Shown piece after piece: positions 7,465-15,780 of a stretch of DNA of 23,738 nt (within the stretch, counting starts at the first letter, position 1; every line of letters begins with the position of its first letter). The position numbers were made by a program, and so were the translations under genes. Origin of the DNA: Lachnospiraceae bacterium (GTDB taxonomy: Bacteria; Bacillota; Clostridia; Lachnospirales; Lachnospiraceae). The notes under the pieces are model-generated. The model was not told where the DNA came from. It was given only the letters and a program-made list of their open reading frames with translations, and did not search any database. The stretch is taken from assembly GCA_004556655.1 (NCBI GenBank), contig SFGF01000059.1:1-23738 (forward strand), in the 5' to 3' direction.

Positions 7465-8361
7465 GTGAATCGGACAAAGATAAGAAAAAAGAAAAAATAT
7501 GATAATTGTGCGTATGCTATGATCTTTCCGGCATATTTTGTGTTTACCGTTTTTATTTTGATCCCAATCGGTATGGTACTGTATTATAGTGTGACAAATT
7601 ATAATCTGTATACAAGTCCGGATTTTGTAGGATTGAAAAATTATATTAATTTATTTAAGGATGAAGACTTTTTTATTGCGGTAAAGAATACTCTTTTTTA
7701 CAGTGTATTTACGCTGTTCCCACAGTTGGCGATAGGTTTGTTCGTTGCGGTTATTCTGTATCGGAAATCCAAACTGATCCCTGTGTTCAGGACAGCATTT
7801 TATCTGCCGAATGTTATGTCGATGGTTTGTATGTCTATGGTATGGTTATGGATTTACGACCCTACATTTGGTTTACTTAATTCAATTTTGAAAGTATTTG
7901 GTGCTTCAACAAAACAGTGGCTGCAGGATCCCAATATGGCCATGCCCTGTGTAATACTAATGGGTATATGGAAGAATTGCGGATATTCTATGGTTATTTA
8001 TCTTTCGGGTTTGACCTCTATTCCGGATTCTTTGTATGAGGCAGCATCACTTGATGGAGCGAATGCTTTGAAAAAATTCACAAGAATTACATGGCCAATG
8101 CTTCGCCCTACCACTTTCTTTTTGCTGGTAACAGGTATCGTAAACAGCTTTGCGGTTTTTGAGCAGATCAATATTATGACAAGTGGAGGACCATTAAATC
8201 GTACAACTACAATTGTTCATCAGATTTATCGAAGAGCTTTTTTGGAATTTAAGATGGGATACGGCAGTGCCATGTCTGTAGTATTACTTTTGTTTTCTAT
8301 TGTTGTTACAGCTTTGGTATTTAAGTTCGGAAGTGGCGGACAGGATGTTGATGTATCATAG
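7465..8361 (+). CDS. Sugar ABC transporter permease (MalF/UgpA-like)
   Basis: One of two inner-membrane subunits that form the import channel with an ATPase not encoded here. After a basic cytosolic start come about six hydrophobic segments, the first being MIFPAYFVFTVFILIPIGMV. The EAA loop that docks the ATPase is YEAASLDGANALKKF. The GTG start at 7465 is chosen because AGGAGG (7453-7458) sits just ahead of it and it gives the usual length of 298 aa; an in-frame ATG at 7408 lies in a hairpin stem and has no ribosome site. It sits between the binding protein and the second permease. Confidence 0.92.
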   Translation: MNRTKIRKKKKYDNCAYAMIFPAYFVFTVFILIPIGMVLYYSVTNYNLYTSPDFVGLKNYINLFKDEDFFIAVKNTLFYSVFTLFPQLAIGLFVAVILYRKSKLIPVFRTAFYLPNVMSMVCMSMVWLWIYDPTFGLLNSILKVFGASTKQWLQDPNMAMPCVILMGIWKNCGYSMVIYLSGLTSIPDSLYEAASLDGANALKKFTRITWPMLRPTTFFLLVTGIVNSFAVFEQINIMTSGGPLNRTTTIVHQIYRRAFLEFKMGYGSAMSVVLLLFSIVVTALVFKFGSGGQDVDVS

Positions 8362-8370
8362 GAGGGTAAA

Positions 8371-9234
8371 ATGAAAAAAAGAAAGATTTATCATATTATA
8401 TGGGGAGTGCTTATGACTCTTGCTTCACTGATTATGTTGACTCCAATCCTGATGATGGTTATGACATCTTTTAAGACAATGGATGAAATCAGATCGGCAA
8501 CCTTCAGTTTCTTACCGGAAAAGTTTTCTTTGGGCAACTATATTATGGCTATGTCAAATGGTAATTGGTTGATTTATTTTCGGAATTCCATTTGTATTAC
8601 GCTGGCAGCTGTTTTATTTTCCTTATTGTTTAACTCCATTGCAGGATATGCATTTGCGAGGCTTAAGTTTAAGGGAGCAGGTGTTATGTTTGGACTTTTG
8701 ATGGTTGGTCTTATGATGCCGGCACAGGTGACAATGCTTCCCACTTTTTTGATTATGGCCAGATTCCCGTTAGCTGGAGGTAATAATATTTGGGGTATAG
8801 GAGGAAACGGTTTGATTAATACCTTTGCAGGACTTATTATTCCGTTGGTTTCCGGATCCTATGGTGTGTTTTTGTGCAAACAGTTTTATGAAAATTTTCC
8901 ACGCTCTTTGGATGAAGCTGCTGAAATTGATGGGGCGAATAGATGGAAAACATATTTTTCAATATATTTGCCAAATTCAAAAGCAATTTTAGCAACGTTG
9001 GGATTGATGAAGAGTGTTTCTGTGTGGAATGATTATCTGTGGCCATTGGTAATGACGAATTCAGATAGTCATAAAACGGTGCAGCTTGCACTGACGATGT
9101 TTAAGATAGATACATCCATTCAATGGAACCAGCTGATGGCTGCTTCTGTAATGGTTGTACTGCCCATGGTGATTTTGTTCTTGTGCTGTCAGAAATATTT
9201 TGTTCAGGGAATTGTAACTTCAGGATTGAAATAA
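8371..9234 (+). CDS. Sugar ABC transporter permease (MalG/UgpE-like)
   Basis: Second channel subunit of the importer, 287 aa, with about six hydrophobic segments beginning at GVLMTLASLIMLTPILMMV. The ATPase-docking EAA loop is DEAAEIDGANRWKTY, and the C-terminus FVQGIVTSGLK is the usual ending of this class. AGGAGG directly follows the upstream stop codon and precedes the ATG. It is followed after 9 nt by the sulfatase gene, so transport and desulfation are co-transcribed. Confidence 0.93.
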   Translation: MKKRKIYHIIWGVLMTLASLIMLTPILMMVMTSFKTMDEIRSATFSFLPEKFSLGNYIMAMSNGNWLIYFRNSICITLAAVLFSLLFNSIAGYAFARLKFKGAGVMFGLLMVGLMMPAQVTMLPTFLIMARFPLAGGNNIWGIGGNGLINTFAGLIIPLVSGSYGVFLCKQFYENFPRSLDEAAEIDGANRWKTYFSIYLPNSKAILATLGLMKSVSVWNDYLWPLVMTNSDSHKTVQLALTMFKIDTSIQWNQLMAASVMVVLPMVILFLCCQKYFVQGIVTSGLK

Positions 9235-9243
9235 GGAGAAAAA

Positions 9244-10611
9244 ATGAGTAGACCGAATATATTGTTTTATTTTACGGATCAACAGAGAGCTGATACTTTG
9301 GGATGTTATGGGCAGGAGCTGGATATCAGTCCTAATCTGGATCAAATAGCAAAGGAGGGTGTATTATTTGAAGAAGCTTACACTGCTCAACCTGTGTGTG
9401 GACCTTGCAGGGCATTGTTTCAAACCGGACGATATCCGACGGAATTAAATTGTTATAGAAATTCACAGGCACTGCCGTTAAACGTTAAAACAGTTGCTGA
9501 TTACTTTAATGAAGCGGGTTATGAAACTGCATATGTGGGAAAATGGCATTTGGCAAGTCAGAAGGATTCATTTGAAACCCCTCCATCGATTGATTATGAA
9601 ACAAAGGCGATTCCACCGGAAAGAAGAGGGGGATATAGAGGGTTCTGGCGTGCGGCAGATATTTTGGAGTTCACTTCACATGGATATGACGGATATGTTT
9701 TTGATGAAAACATGCAAAAATGTGAATTTAAAGGTTATCGTGCAGACTGTATCACCGATTTTGCGCTTGAATATCTGGAACAGTATACGGGAGAAAAACC
9801 ATTTTTTATGACCATTTCTCATATTGAGCCACATCATCAGAATGATCATAAGTGCTATGAAGGTCCAAATGGTTCCAAGGAGCGTTTTAAAAATTATAAG
9901 CTTCCGGGAGATTTGGAGGCACTGGAAGGAGATTATCGAGAAATGTATCCGGATTATCTGGGATGTTGTAAGAGTTTGGACGATAATCTCGGACGTGTTG
10001 TGGAAAAATTGAAGCAAAAAGGGTTGTATGAAAATACGGTTATTATTTATGCATCAGATCATGGATCACATTTTAAAACAAGAAACCGTGATGAGCATAT
10101 GAAAGGCGGTGACGATTATAAAAGATCCTGTCATTCAGGTTGTCTGAGAGTTCCGTTGGTAATCAGTGGCCCAGGATTCCGGGGAGGGAAGAGGGTGCAG
10201 GATTTGGTAAGTACAAGCAGTCTTCCAAAAAGTATTTTAGCAATGGCAGGTATCGATGTGGGAAATGCCATGATTGGTGAAAATCTGAAAAATGTAGCGG
10301 ATGGAAAAACAGAAGGCAGAATAAATCGTATTTTTGCGCAGATCAGTGAAAGCCGGACAGGAAGATGCATCCGTACAGAAGATTATTTATACAGCGTGTA
10401 TGCTCCTGATTCAGATGGATGGAGTGAGGGAAGCAGTGATTACTATGAAGAGGACTTCTTGTATGATTTGAAAAAAGATCCCTATGAACTGAATAATCTG
10501 GTTAGAGATCCGGCATATAAAGAAATACGTTCAGAATTGGCAAAGCAGTTGATTGAGGAAATGGTTAAGGCGGGAGAAAGGGCTCCGGTAATCAATCCGA
10601 CAAAAGACTGA
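9244..10611 (+). CDS. Cysteine-type sulfatase (S1 family), apparently cytosolic
   Basis: Hydrolyses a sulfate ester, probably on an imported carbohydrate. The sulfatase signature is C52-G-P-C-R56 with T61-G62, so the formylglycine precursor is Cys52, as expected for a client of the maturase at 1403. Other landmarks are the N-terminal FYFTDQQ metal-binding region, GKWHL at 99-103, and an ASDHGSH segment late in the protein. There is no signal peptide: the catalytic fold begins at residue 3 (RPNILFYF). That implies desulfation in the cytosol after ABC import, unlike most secreted glycan sulfatases. Length 455 aa is normal. AAGGAG just after the permease stop sets the start. Substrate (N-acetylhexosamine sulfate, chondroitin- or mucin-derived) is not decidable from the motifs. 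The second cysteine in the motif, where Ser or Ala is most usual, is a small oddity. Confidence 0.93.
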   Translation: MSRPNILFYFTDQQRADTLGCYGQELDISPNLDQIAKEGVLFEEAYTAQPVCGPCRALFQTGRYPTELNCYRNSQALPLNVKTVADYFNEAGYETAYVGKWHLASQKDSFETPPSIDYETKAIPPERRGGYRGFWRAADILEFTSHGYDGYVFDENMQKCEFKGYRADCITDFALEYLEQYTGEKPFFMTISHIEPHHQNDHKCYEGPNGSKERFKNYKLPGDLEALEGDYREMYPDYLGCCKSLDDNLGRVVEKLKQKGLYENTVIIYASDHGSHFKTRNRDEHMKGGDDYKRSCHSGCLRVPLVISGPGFRGGKRVQDLVSTSSLPKSILAMAGIDVGNAMIGENLKNVADGKTEGRINRIFAQISESRTGRCIRTEDYLYSVYAPDSDGWSEGSSDYYEEDFLYDLKKDPYELNNLVRDPAYKEIRSELAKQLIEEMVKAGERAPVINPTKD

Positions 10612-10644
10612 CAAAAAATGATTCAGAGAATTGTATTATAAAAA

Positions 10645-10693
10645 AAGAAGAACCGTTTTGGAATAAATAAGTGATTTCAAAACGGTTCTTCTT
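10645..10693. terminator. Bidirectional terminator between sulfatase and exporter genes
   Basis: A 16-bp stem with arms 10645-10660 and 10678-10693 (core GAAGAACCGTTTTG) and a 17-nt loop. It is preceded by an A-run (T-run on the minus strand) and followed by a T-rich stretch on the plus strand. It serves the convergent sulfatase and exporter genes. Confidence 0.85.
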
Positions 10694-10698
10694 CTATT

Positions 10699-11499
10699 TT
10701 ATAAGCAGGTGTATTTCCATATGTTGTATATATTTATTATAATGATAACAACCATAAGACAGATAAAGAGTTTATCAACGGATTTACTGTTGATATGCTT
10801 GTTTATTTTACGACCAATAATGCCGCCAAAAATACCACCGGATATCATAAGTATGAGAGTAATTATATCAAACTCAGGTACATTCCCTGATATAACTGTA
10901 GTGAACAAATTGGATATCTGACTGAATAATATAATATACAAACTGTTAGCAGCAGCTGTTTTGGTATTCATTCCAAAGAAATAATAAAGTACTACAAGAT
11001 TGATCGGACCACCGCCGATGCCTAAAAAACTGGACATAATTCCTAGAAACAATCCAATTGCAAGACATAATAATTTGTTTTGCACATGGAGTACTCGTAT
11101 CTTTTCTTTATGCAGAGTATAAAGTAATGTGCCGATTGTAATAATACATAGGCATCCTGCCTGTACAGCTCCAATTGTGTTTGGATTTTTAAATATAGAT
11201 TTGATAATTGAAAATAATTGATTTCCTGTTACGCCTCCAATGGCAGCCCCAATTGCCAGAGGAGTACCTGTATTGAGTTTGATACTGTTGTCTTTTGTAA
11301 ATATTGATCTGCTTACAGAATAGCAACTCATGGATAGCACAGTACATCCGGACAGGAAACTGATTGTGGTTACATTGCTCCATCCGAATAAATCCAAAGT
11401 TGGTTTTATGATGACTCCGCCTCCAATACCACAGATCGCACCGGCGATAGACGCCAGAAAACTTACAAAAAAGAACAGTAATGATTGAAAAAAGTTCAT
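10699..11499 (-). CDS. TauE/SafE (TSUP) family anion exporter, probable sulfite/sulfate exporter
   Basis: A 266-aa integral membrane protein with about eight hydrophobic segments and the duplicated glycine signature of the TauE/SafE family: CGIGGG at 23-28 and LGIGGGP at 159-165. Known members export sulfite, sulfoacetate or related organosulfur anions. Its position convergent to the cytosolic sulfatase suggests it removes the sulfate or sulfite released inside the cell; this is inference, because some family members have other substrates. It has its own minus-strand promoter at 11526-11555 and a ribosome site (AGGGG) ahead of ATG 11499, so it can be expressed independently of the importer operon. 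The family call is firm; the substrate is not. Confidence 0.88.
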   Translation of the reverse strand: MNFFQSLLFFFVSFLASIAGAICGIGGGVIIKPTLDLFGWSNVTTISFLSGCTVLSMSCYSVSRSIFTKDNSIKLNTGTPLAIGAAIGGVTGNQLFSIIKSIFKNPNTIGAVQAGCLCIITIGTLLYTLHKEKIRVLHVQNKLLCLAIGLFLGIMSSFLGIGGGPINLVVLYYFFGMNTKTAAANSLYIILFSQISNLFTTVISGNVPEFDIITLILMISGGIFGGIIGRKINKHINSKSVDKLFICLMVVIIIINIYNIWKYTCL

Positions 11500-11525
11500 G
11501 TTTGATCCCCTACCTTTTTTTGAAA

Positions 11526-11555
11526 ATTATAAAAGGTATGCTGAGAGAGAGTCAA
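11526..11555 (-). promoter_or_regulatory. Sigma-A-type promoter for the TauE/SafE gene
   Basis: Minus strand: TTGACT (11550-11555), 18-bp spacer, TATAAT (11526-11531). The predicted transcript starts near 11519, giving a leader of roughly 20 nt. Confidence 0.7.
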
Positions 11556-11629
11556 AGCATCAGGTTTTGATAAAATTGTATAATCATTCGTAGTTATCAT
11601 ATTGATGGAAGGAATAAAATCTGAATGGT

Positions 11630-11658
11630 TTGAAAAAACAATAAGACTGTTATATAAT
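11630..11658 (+). promoter_or_regulatory. Sigma-A-type promoter for the HsdM/HsdS/HAD operon
   Basis: TTGAAA (11630-11635), 17-bp spacer, TATAAT (11653-11658), about 30 nt before ATG 11688, which has AGGAG at 11677-11681. Confidence 0.75.
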
Positions 11659-11687
11659 GTATAAAATTATAAAAACAGGAGAATTCG

Positions 11688-13169
11688 ATGGAAGATACAA
11701 AAGATTTGACAGTAAATCTGAAAGAAAAGGTACGGGAAGTTCTGGATGTGCTTCAGATTGAGCAGGAGCGTAAGCCTCTTCGTCTGGTGCAGCAGTTTGG
11801 GTATCTGGCATATGTAAGACTTTTCGTGGAGTCGCAGAAAAGAGAGAAGCTTCAGCCGTATTTCCCTTATGGCGGTTTTCCGATGGAGTGGACCAGAGGG
11901 GATGAGGCGATGGATGATCAGCAGAGGATCTGGCAGCTTCAATATCAGATGCAATATTGCTCGTCCATTGTGGAAGAAGGACATTTTATGGAGCAGGCAC
12001 GGGCTGTAGAAAATGTCGGATGGCTCAAAAAATTATGCAAACTGATTGACTGGATTGCCGACCAGTGTAACTGGGAGAGTGGGATTCCGGTCTTGTTTGG
12101 TACAGCTATGGAGGAAATGATCCAGCAGATTTATTCCATGGGAAACAGTGGGCTGTTTTTGATGCCGGATATATTGACGGATCTGCTGATACGACTGGCA
12201 GAAGAAGAAATACCCAGAACTACGGAAGAAAATAGCGAAGAGAAATATCAGGTATGGAATCCATCCTGCAGAACAGGAGCTTTTCTGGCGGCTTTACATA
12301 GAAGTTGTCCGCAATGGACGGTGACAGGTACTGAGGCAGAAAAGGAACAGGTTCTTCTGGCGCAAATGCTTCGATTTTATCATGGGGTTTCCCATGGAAA
12401 AATCATATGGGAGGATCCTCTGGAGAATAAATCCGACAAATTATATGATCTGATCGTGACAAATCCGCCGGTGGGAGAGTTGGATATAGAATTGCAGGAA
12501 CGTTTTCCCATAGTGACCCGTAAAATCCAGCTTCAATATCTACAGCTGGTGATGCACCATTTAAAACAGCAGGGTCTGGCAGTAGTTGTTGTGAATGAAG
12601 GAATGCTTTTCAAGTTTGAAGCAGAGATGAAAGTGCGTCAACGTCTGGTGGAAGAATTTCAGTTAGAAGGTGTAATTTCCCTTCCGGCAGGTGCGTTTCT
12701 CCCGTATACGGTAAGTAAGGCATCTGTTTTGCTGTTTTCAAATCCAGCCGAAAAAAGAGAAGAGAATGCCTGTGTATGGTTTTATGAGCTGGAAAATCCG
12801 GGATATAGCCTCGATAAAAAAAGAGAACCAATGGAAGAAAGTCAGCTTCCGGATCTTCTGGAATCATGGAAGAATCGCAGAAAGACAGTACAGGAATGGA
12901 AAAAGCAGCTGAATTTCGGAGAGAAGAAAAACCAGTGGGAGAATCCGGTACCGGAAAGCTGGACAGGGGCAAACTTCTGGTTTGCGGATAAGAAAACAAT
13001 CCGTCGAAATGATTATAATCTGACAGCAGGACGTTACAAACCATGGAAAGAAACCCGGGAGGAAATTTCTCAGTCACCGTTGGAATTGCTCACAGAACTT
13101 GCAAAGATGGAACAGGACACCATGGAACAGATAAAAGAACTGATTGAGATGACGAAAAAATATGGATAA
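11688..13169 (+). CDS. hsdM: HsdM-like N6-adenine methyltransferase subunit with atypical catalytic motifs
   Basis: Related to the modification subunit of type I restriction-modification systems. A helical N-terminal domain covers about residues 1-150. The methyltransferase core has the SAM-binding motif I as NPSCRTGAFL at 191-200, where DPACGTGxFL is usual, and motif IV as N259-P-P-V262, where the last residue is normally aromatic (F or Y). Downstream landmarks are well kept: EGVISLPAGAFLPYTVSKASVLLF at about 327-350 (given in part), and NDYNLTAGRYKP near the C-terminus. Length 493 aa is typical. The stop overlaps the HsdS-like start by 8 nt, so the two are translationally coupled. No restriction (HsdR) gene is visible. 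Either a solitary methylase with unusual motifs or a non-catalytic derivative; the aromatic loss favours the second, but activity cannot be excluded from sequence. Confidence 0.85.
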   Translation: MEDTKDLTVNLKEKVREVLDVLQIEQERKPLRLVQQFGYLAYVRLFVESQKREKLQPYFPYGGFPMEWTRGDEAMDDQQRIWQLQYQMQYCSSIVEEGHFMEQARAVENVGWLKKLCKLIDWIADQCNWESGIPVLFGTAMEEMIQQIYSMGNSGLFLMPDILTDLLIRLAEEEIPRTTEENSEEKYQVWNPSCRTGAFLAALHRSCPQWTVTGTEAEKEQVLLAQMLRFYHGVSHGKIIWEDPLENKSDKLYDLIVTNPPVGELDIELQERFPIVTRKIQLQYLQLVMHHLKQQGLAVVVVNEGMLFKFEAEMKVRQRLVEEFQLEGVISLPAGAFLPYTVSKASVLLFSNPAEKREENACVWFYELENPGYSLDKKREPMEESQLPDLLESWKNRRKTVQEWKKQLNFGEKKNQWENPVPESWTGANFWFADKKTIRRNDYNLTAGRYKPWKETREEISQSPLELLTELAKMEQDTMEQIKELIEMTKKYG

Positions 13170-14847
13170 TAATGTGAAATGGAATTACTATAAACTGGAA
13201 ACTGTTGCAAAACTGGTTTCCGGAAGAACACCGGAACGGGAGCAGAAAGAGTATTATGCGGATTCAGGAATCCCATGGGTAAAAATAGAAAATCTGGATC
13301 AGGGGTATATTACGGCAACATCGGAGTATCTGTCGGATAAAGGGAAAGAAAAAGTAAATCTGGTTCCTGAAAACAGTGTGCTGTTTTCTATTGTGGGAAC
13401 GGTAGGAAAAGTGGGAATTGCAGGAAAAGAGCTTGCCACAAACCAGCAGATCGTTGCACTTATTTTTGATGAGTCCAAAGTGCTTCCAATGTATGGTTAT
13501 TATTTTCTGCAGCGCCATGCGGAAGATATTAAAAAACTTTCCAATCAGACAACTATGGCTCTCATTAGCAGGAAAACACTGGGACAGTACCGGATCTGCA
13601 TACCGGACAGTCTGGAGGTTCAGAAAAAAATCGTGGAGGAATTGGATCAATTTCAGGCGTATACGGAAAAAAAGAAGTCTTTGCGGGATAGGATAGAAAA
13701 ATATGAGAAAGGTTTATTTCAGAAGATATTCGGTCAGGAAATCCGATATCATGAGAAACTGTATATGAAAGAGTTTCTGAAGGAACCGGTCATTAGTGGG
13801 ATATCCAGAAATGATGAGCTGAAAGAAAATTTTCCGTGCATCAGGAGCAGTGAATTTTCGAAGTCTTATCTGACAGAAGAAAAGAAAAGTCAATGGAAGA
13901 ATATAGAGACAGATGGTTTGGATATGGAGCCGGGCGCTCAGGTTCAGCAGGGAGATCTTCTGCTGAGAAACGGCCTTCTGTTGTTGATAGACGAACTGAA
14001 TTGTCCTGTTTGTTTTGAAAAAAGTGTACTGCGTATCCGTACCAGAGAGGATCAGCTTTTGCCGGAGGTTCTGTTTGCGTATCTGAACCAGCCTGAACTT
14101 CGCTGTTTATTGTATAGAGAAAGAAAAGAGGGAGACAATAGAAAACGGCCCATTCGAGGCAGTGAGCTGGAACGGATGGAGATTCCCTATTTCACCATGG
14201 AAAAACAGAAAGAATTTGCGGTCTTTCTAGATAAAATTCGCAAGATAGAACGTTCTCTGGATAAAGAAATTGCCTGTGCGCTGGAAGTGTTTCAAACGGT
14301 CAGCAATCTTTTACTGAGTGGTCAGGAAATGCCGGAAAAACAGGAAGAAATGCCCGTTCCTGTGATAGAAACGGAAGATATACATACGGAAGTTCCTGTA
14401 AAAAATATTTCCGGAGAAGATGAGGTCAGTCATATAATTCTTGCCATGCTGTGCGGTTGGAGCCCTCTGGATGAGCGGACCGGAGAATACTGTAGAAGAC
14501 GACAGGAGATTTTTAGAAAAGCGCAGCCGTTTTTCCAGCCTGTGGCCATTTCTTTTGTGAGTGGTCAGGGGCAGAAAGAATATCTGTTGGAAAGAGACTT
14601 TCTGGCATATTATTCTGCAGCTTTTTGTAGTATGGATCAGTATCCTCTTGACAGTCTGCGGGATATTTTATTACAAAAAGGAAATGAGAAAATTTTGGAT
14701 GCTCATCTGGCATTTCAGGGTGAGACGGGAATCTGTACGGAAGCGGATTGGAGTCCGGATATGGTGAAGCAGATGGCAAAAGAAGGATTGCTTTTGCTGG
14801 CGGAGTATTCCGGACTGGATGCATGCGGATTTTTGTTTTCATATTAA
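13162..14847 (+). CDS. hsdS: HsdS-like type I specificity subunit with extra C-terminal domain
   Basis: Recognises DNA sequence for the HsdM-like partner. First target-recognition domain at about 1-150 (WNYYKLETVAKLVSGRTP start, IPWVKIENL). Central helical conserved region at about 152-190 (EVQKKIVEELDQF...KGLFQKIFG). Second, more diverged recognition domain at about 195-345. Second helical region at about 346-388. An acidic, proline-containing linker (about 390-420) leads to a domain of roughly 140 residues (421-561) that I do not recognise and that ordinary HsdS proteins lack. The start ATG 13162 overlaps the hsdM end. Total length 561 aa exceeds the usual 380-450. The extension contains CGWSPLDERTGEYCRRR and ends EYSGLDACGFLFSY. 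Confidence 0.83.
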   Translation: MDNNVKWNYYKLETVAKLVSGRTPEREQKEYYADSGIPWVKIENLDQGYITATSEYLSDKGKEKVNLVPENSVLFSIVGTVGKVGIAGKELATNQQIVALIFDESKVLPMYGYYFLQRHAEDIKKLSNQTTMALISRKTLGQYRICIPDSLEVQKKIVEELDQFQAYTEKKKSLRDRIEKYEKGLFQKIFGQEIRYHEKLYMKEFLKEPVISGISRNDELKENFPCIRSSEFSKSYLTEEKKSQWKNIETDGLDMEPGAQVQQGDLLLRNGLLLLIDELNCPVCFEKSVLRIRTREDQLLPEVLFAYLNQPELRCLLYRERKEGDNRKRPIRGSELERMEIPYFTMEKQKEFAVFLDKIRKIERSLDKEIACALEVFQTVSNLLLSGQEMPEKQEEMPVPVIETEDIHTEVPVKNISGEDEVSHIILAMLCGWSPLDERTGEYCRRRQEIFRKAQPFFQPVAISFVSGQGQKEYLLERDFLAYYSAAFCSMDQYPLDSLRDILLQKGNEKILDAHLAFQGETGICTEADWSPDMVKQMAKEGLLLLAEYSGLDACGFLFSY

Positions 14848-14902
14848 GAAAACAGGTTTCGGTGTCAAAAGTAATGAAAGAATAAATATGGAGCAATAAA
14901 CT

Positions 14903-15745
14903 ATGGACAGAAATAAGATACGTATGATAGGATTGGACCTTGATGGAACTGTTTTTAATGATGCGAAGATTATTACCCCTCATACAAAAGAAGTACTGGC
15001 TGAGGCAATCCGGCAGGGTGTTGTGGTGCTGCCGGCTACCGGGCGTCCGGAATGCGGACTTCCGGAAGAATTTTTGAAGATTCCCGGTGTGAAATATGCG
15101 GTCACATCAAATGGAGCAAGAGTGATTGAAGTTCCGTCAGGGAAGACGGTTTATCGGCAGATGATTCCCTGTGATGTGGCGGTGCGGTTGATCCGTCTCG
15201 TACGGCAGTGGGAAAACTGTGCGTGGGAAGTGTATTTTGACGGACAGATTTTTGTGGAAGAGGGGGAATACCGTTTCCTGAATCATCCGGATATGACTCC
15301 TGCACTGAAAGAATATATGTACAGATCCAGAGTACCCTACAAAAATCTTTTCCATGAGATTGTGCAAAAGAACATTGATCTTGAAAAAATGCATATGGTA
15401 TTTGAGGACACAGATCACCGGAACAGGAGAATGACAGAGATCAGGGAACAATTTCCTGAGCTTGAAGTGAGTAATGCAACGACCTTTAATATAGAGATCA
15501 ACTCCATAAAAGCGGGTAAGGGGACAGGACTTCTGGAGCTGGGAAAAATTCTCGGGATTTCGAGAGAAGAAATCATGGTCTGCGGAGATGCCACCAATGA
15601 CTGGAATATGCTGAAAGCGGCAGGATTTCCGGTAGTCATGGCGAATGCGGATGCGGAGACGAAAAAACTGGCTGCTTTTGTGACCCGATCCAACGAAGAA
15701 GATGGGGTCGCTTATGCAATAGAGCGTTTCGTGCTGAAAAAGTAA
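14903..15745 (+). CDS. Cof-type HAD-IIB family phosphatase
   Basis: A 280-aa cytosolic haloacid-dehalogenase-fold hydrolase of the Cof/YbiV type, which dephosphorylates small metabolites such as sugar phosphates or flavin precursors. Nucleophile D12 and acid/base D14 are in GLDLDGTVF. Motif II threonine is in PATGRP. The motif III lysine is probably in NSIKAGKGTGL, and motif IV is G228-D-A-T-N-D233. A cap domain of the C2 type lies between motifs II and III. GGAG at 14890-14893 is 9 nt from the ATG. It lies 55 nt after the HsdS-like gene with no terminator between, so it is probably in the same operon, but no functional link is apparent. Substrate unknown. Confidence 0.93.
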   Translation: MDRNKIRMIGLDLDGTVFNDAKIITPHTKEVLAEAIRQGVVVLPATGRPECGLPEEFLKIPGVKYAVTSNGARVIEVPSGKTVYRQMIPCDVAVRLIRLVRQWENCAWEVYFDGQIFVEEGEYRFLNHPDMTPALKEYMYRSRVPYKNLFHEIVQKNIDLEKMHMVFEDTDHRNRRMTEIREQFPELEVSNATTFNIEINSIKAGKGTGLLELGKILGISREEIMVCGDATNDWNMLKAAGFPVVMANADAETKKLAAFVTRSNEEDGVAYAIERFVLKK

Positions 15746-15780
15746 ATATTTTACTATATTGGTAGAAAATATCATATTAT

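Noticed and set aside
12610..13077. Minus-strand frame of 155 codons opposite hsdM
   Set aside because: Antisense to conserved HsdM segments, with no start signal or recognisable product.
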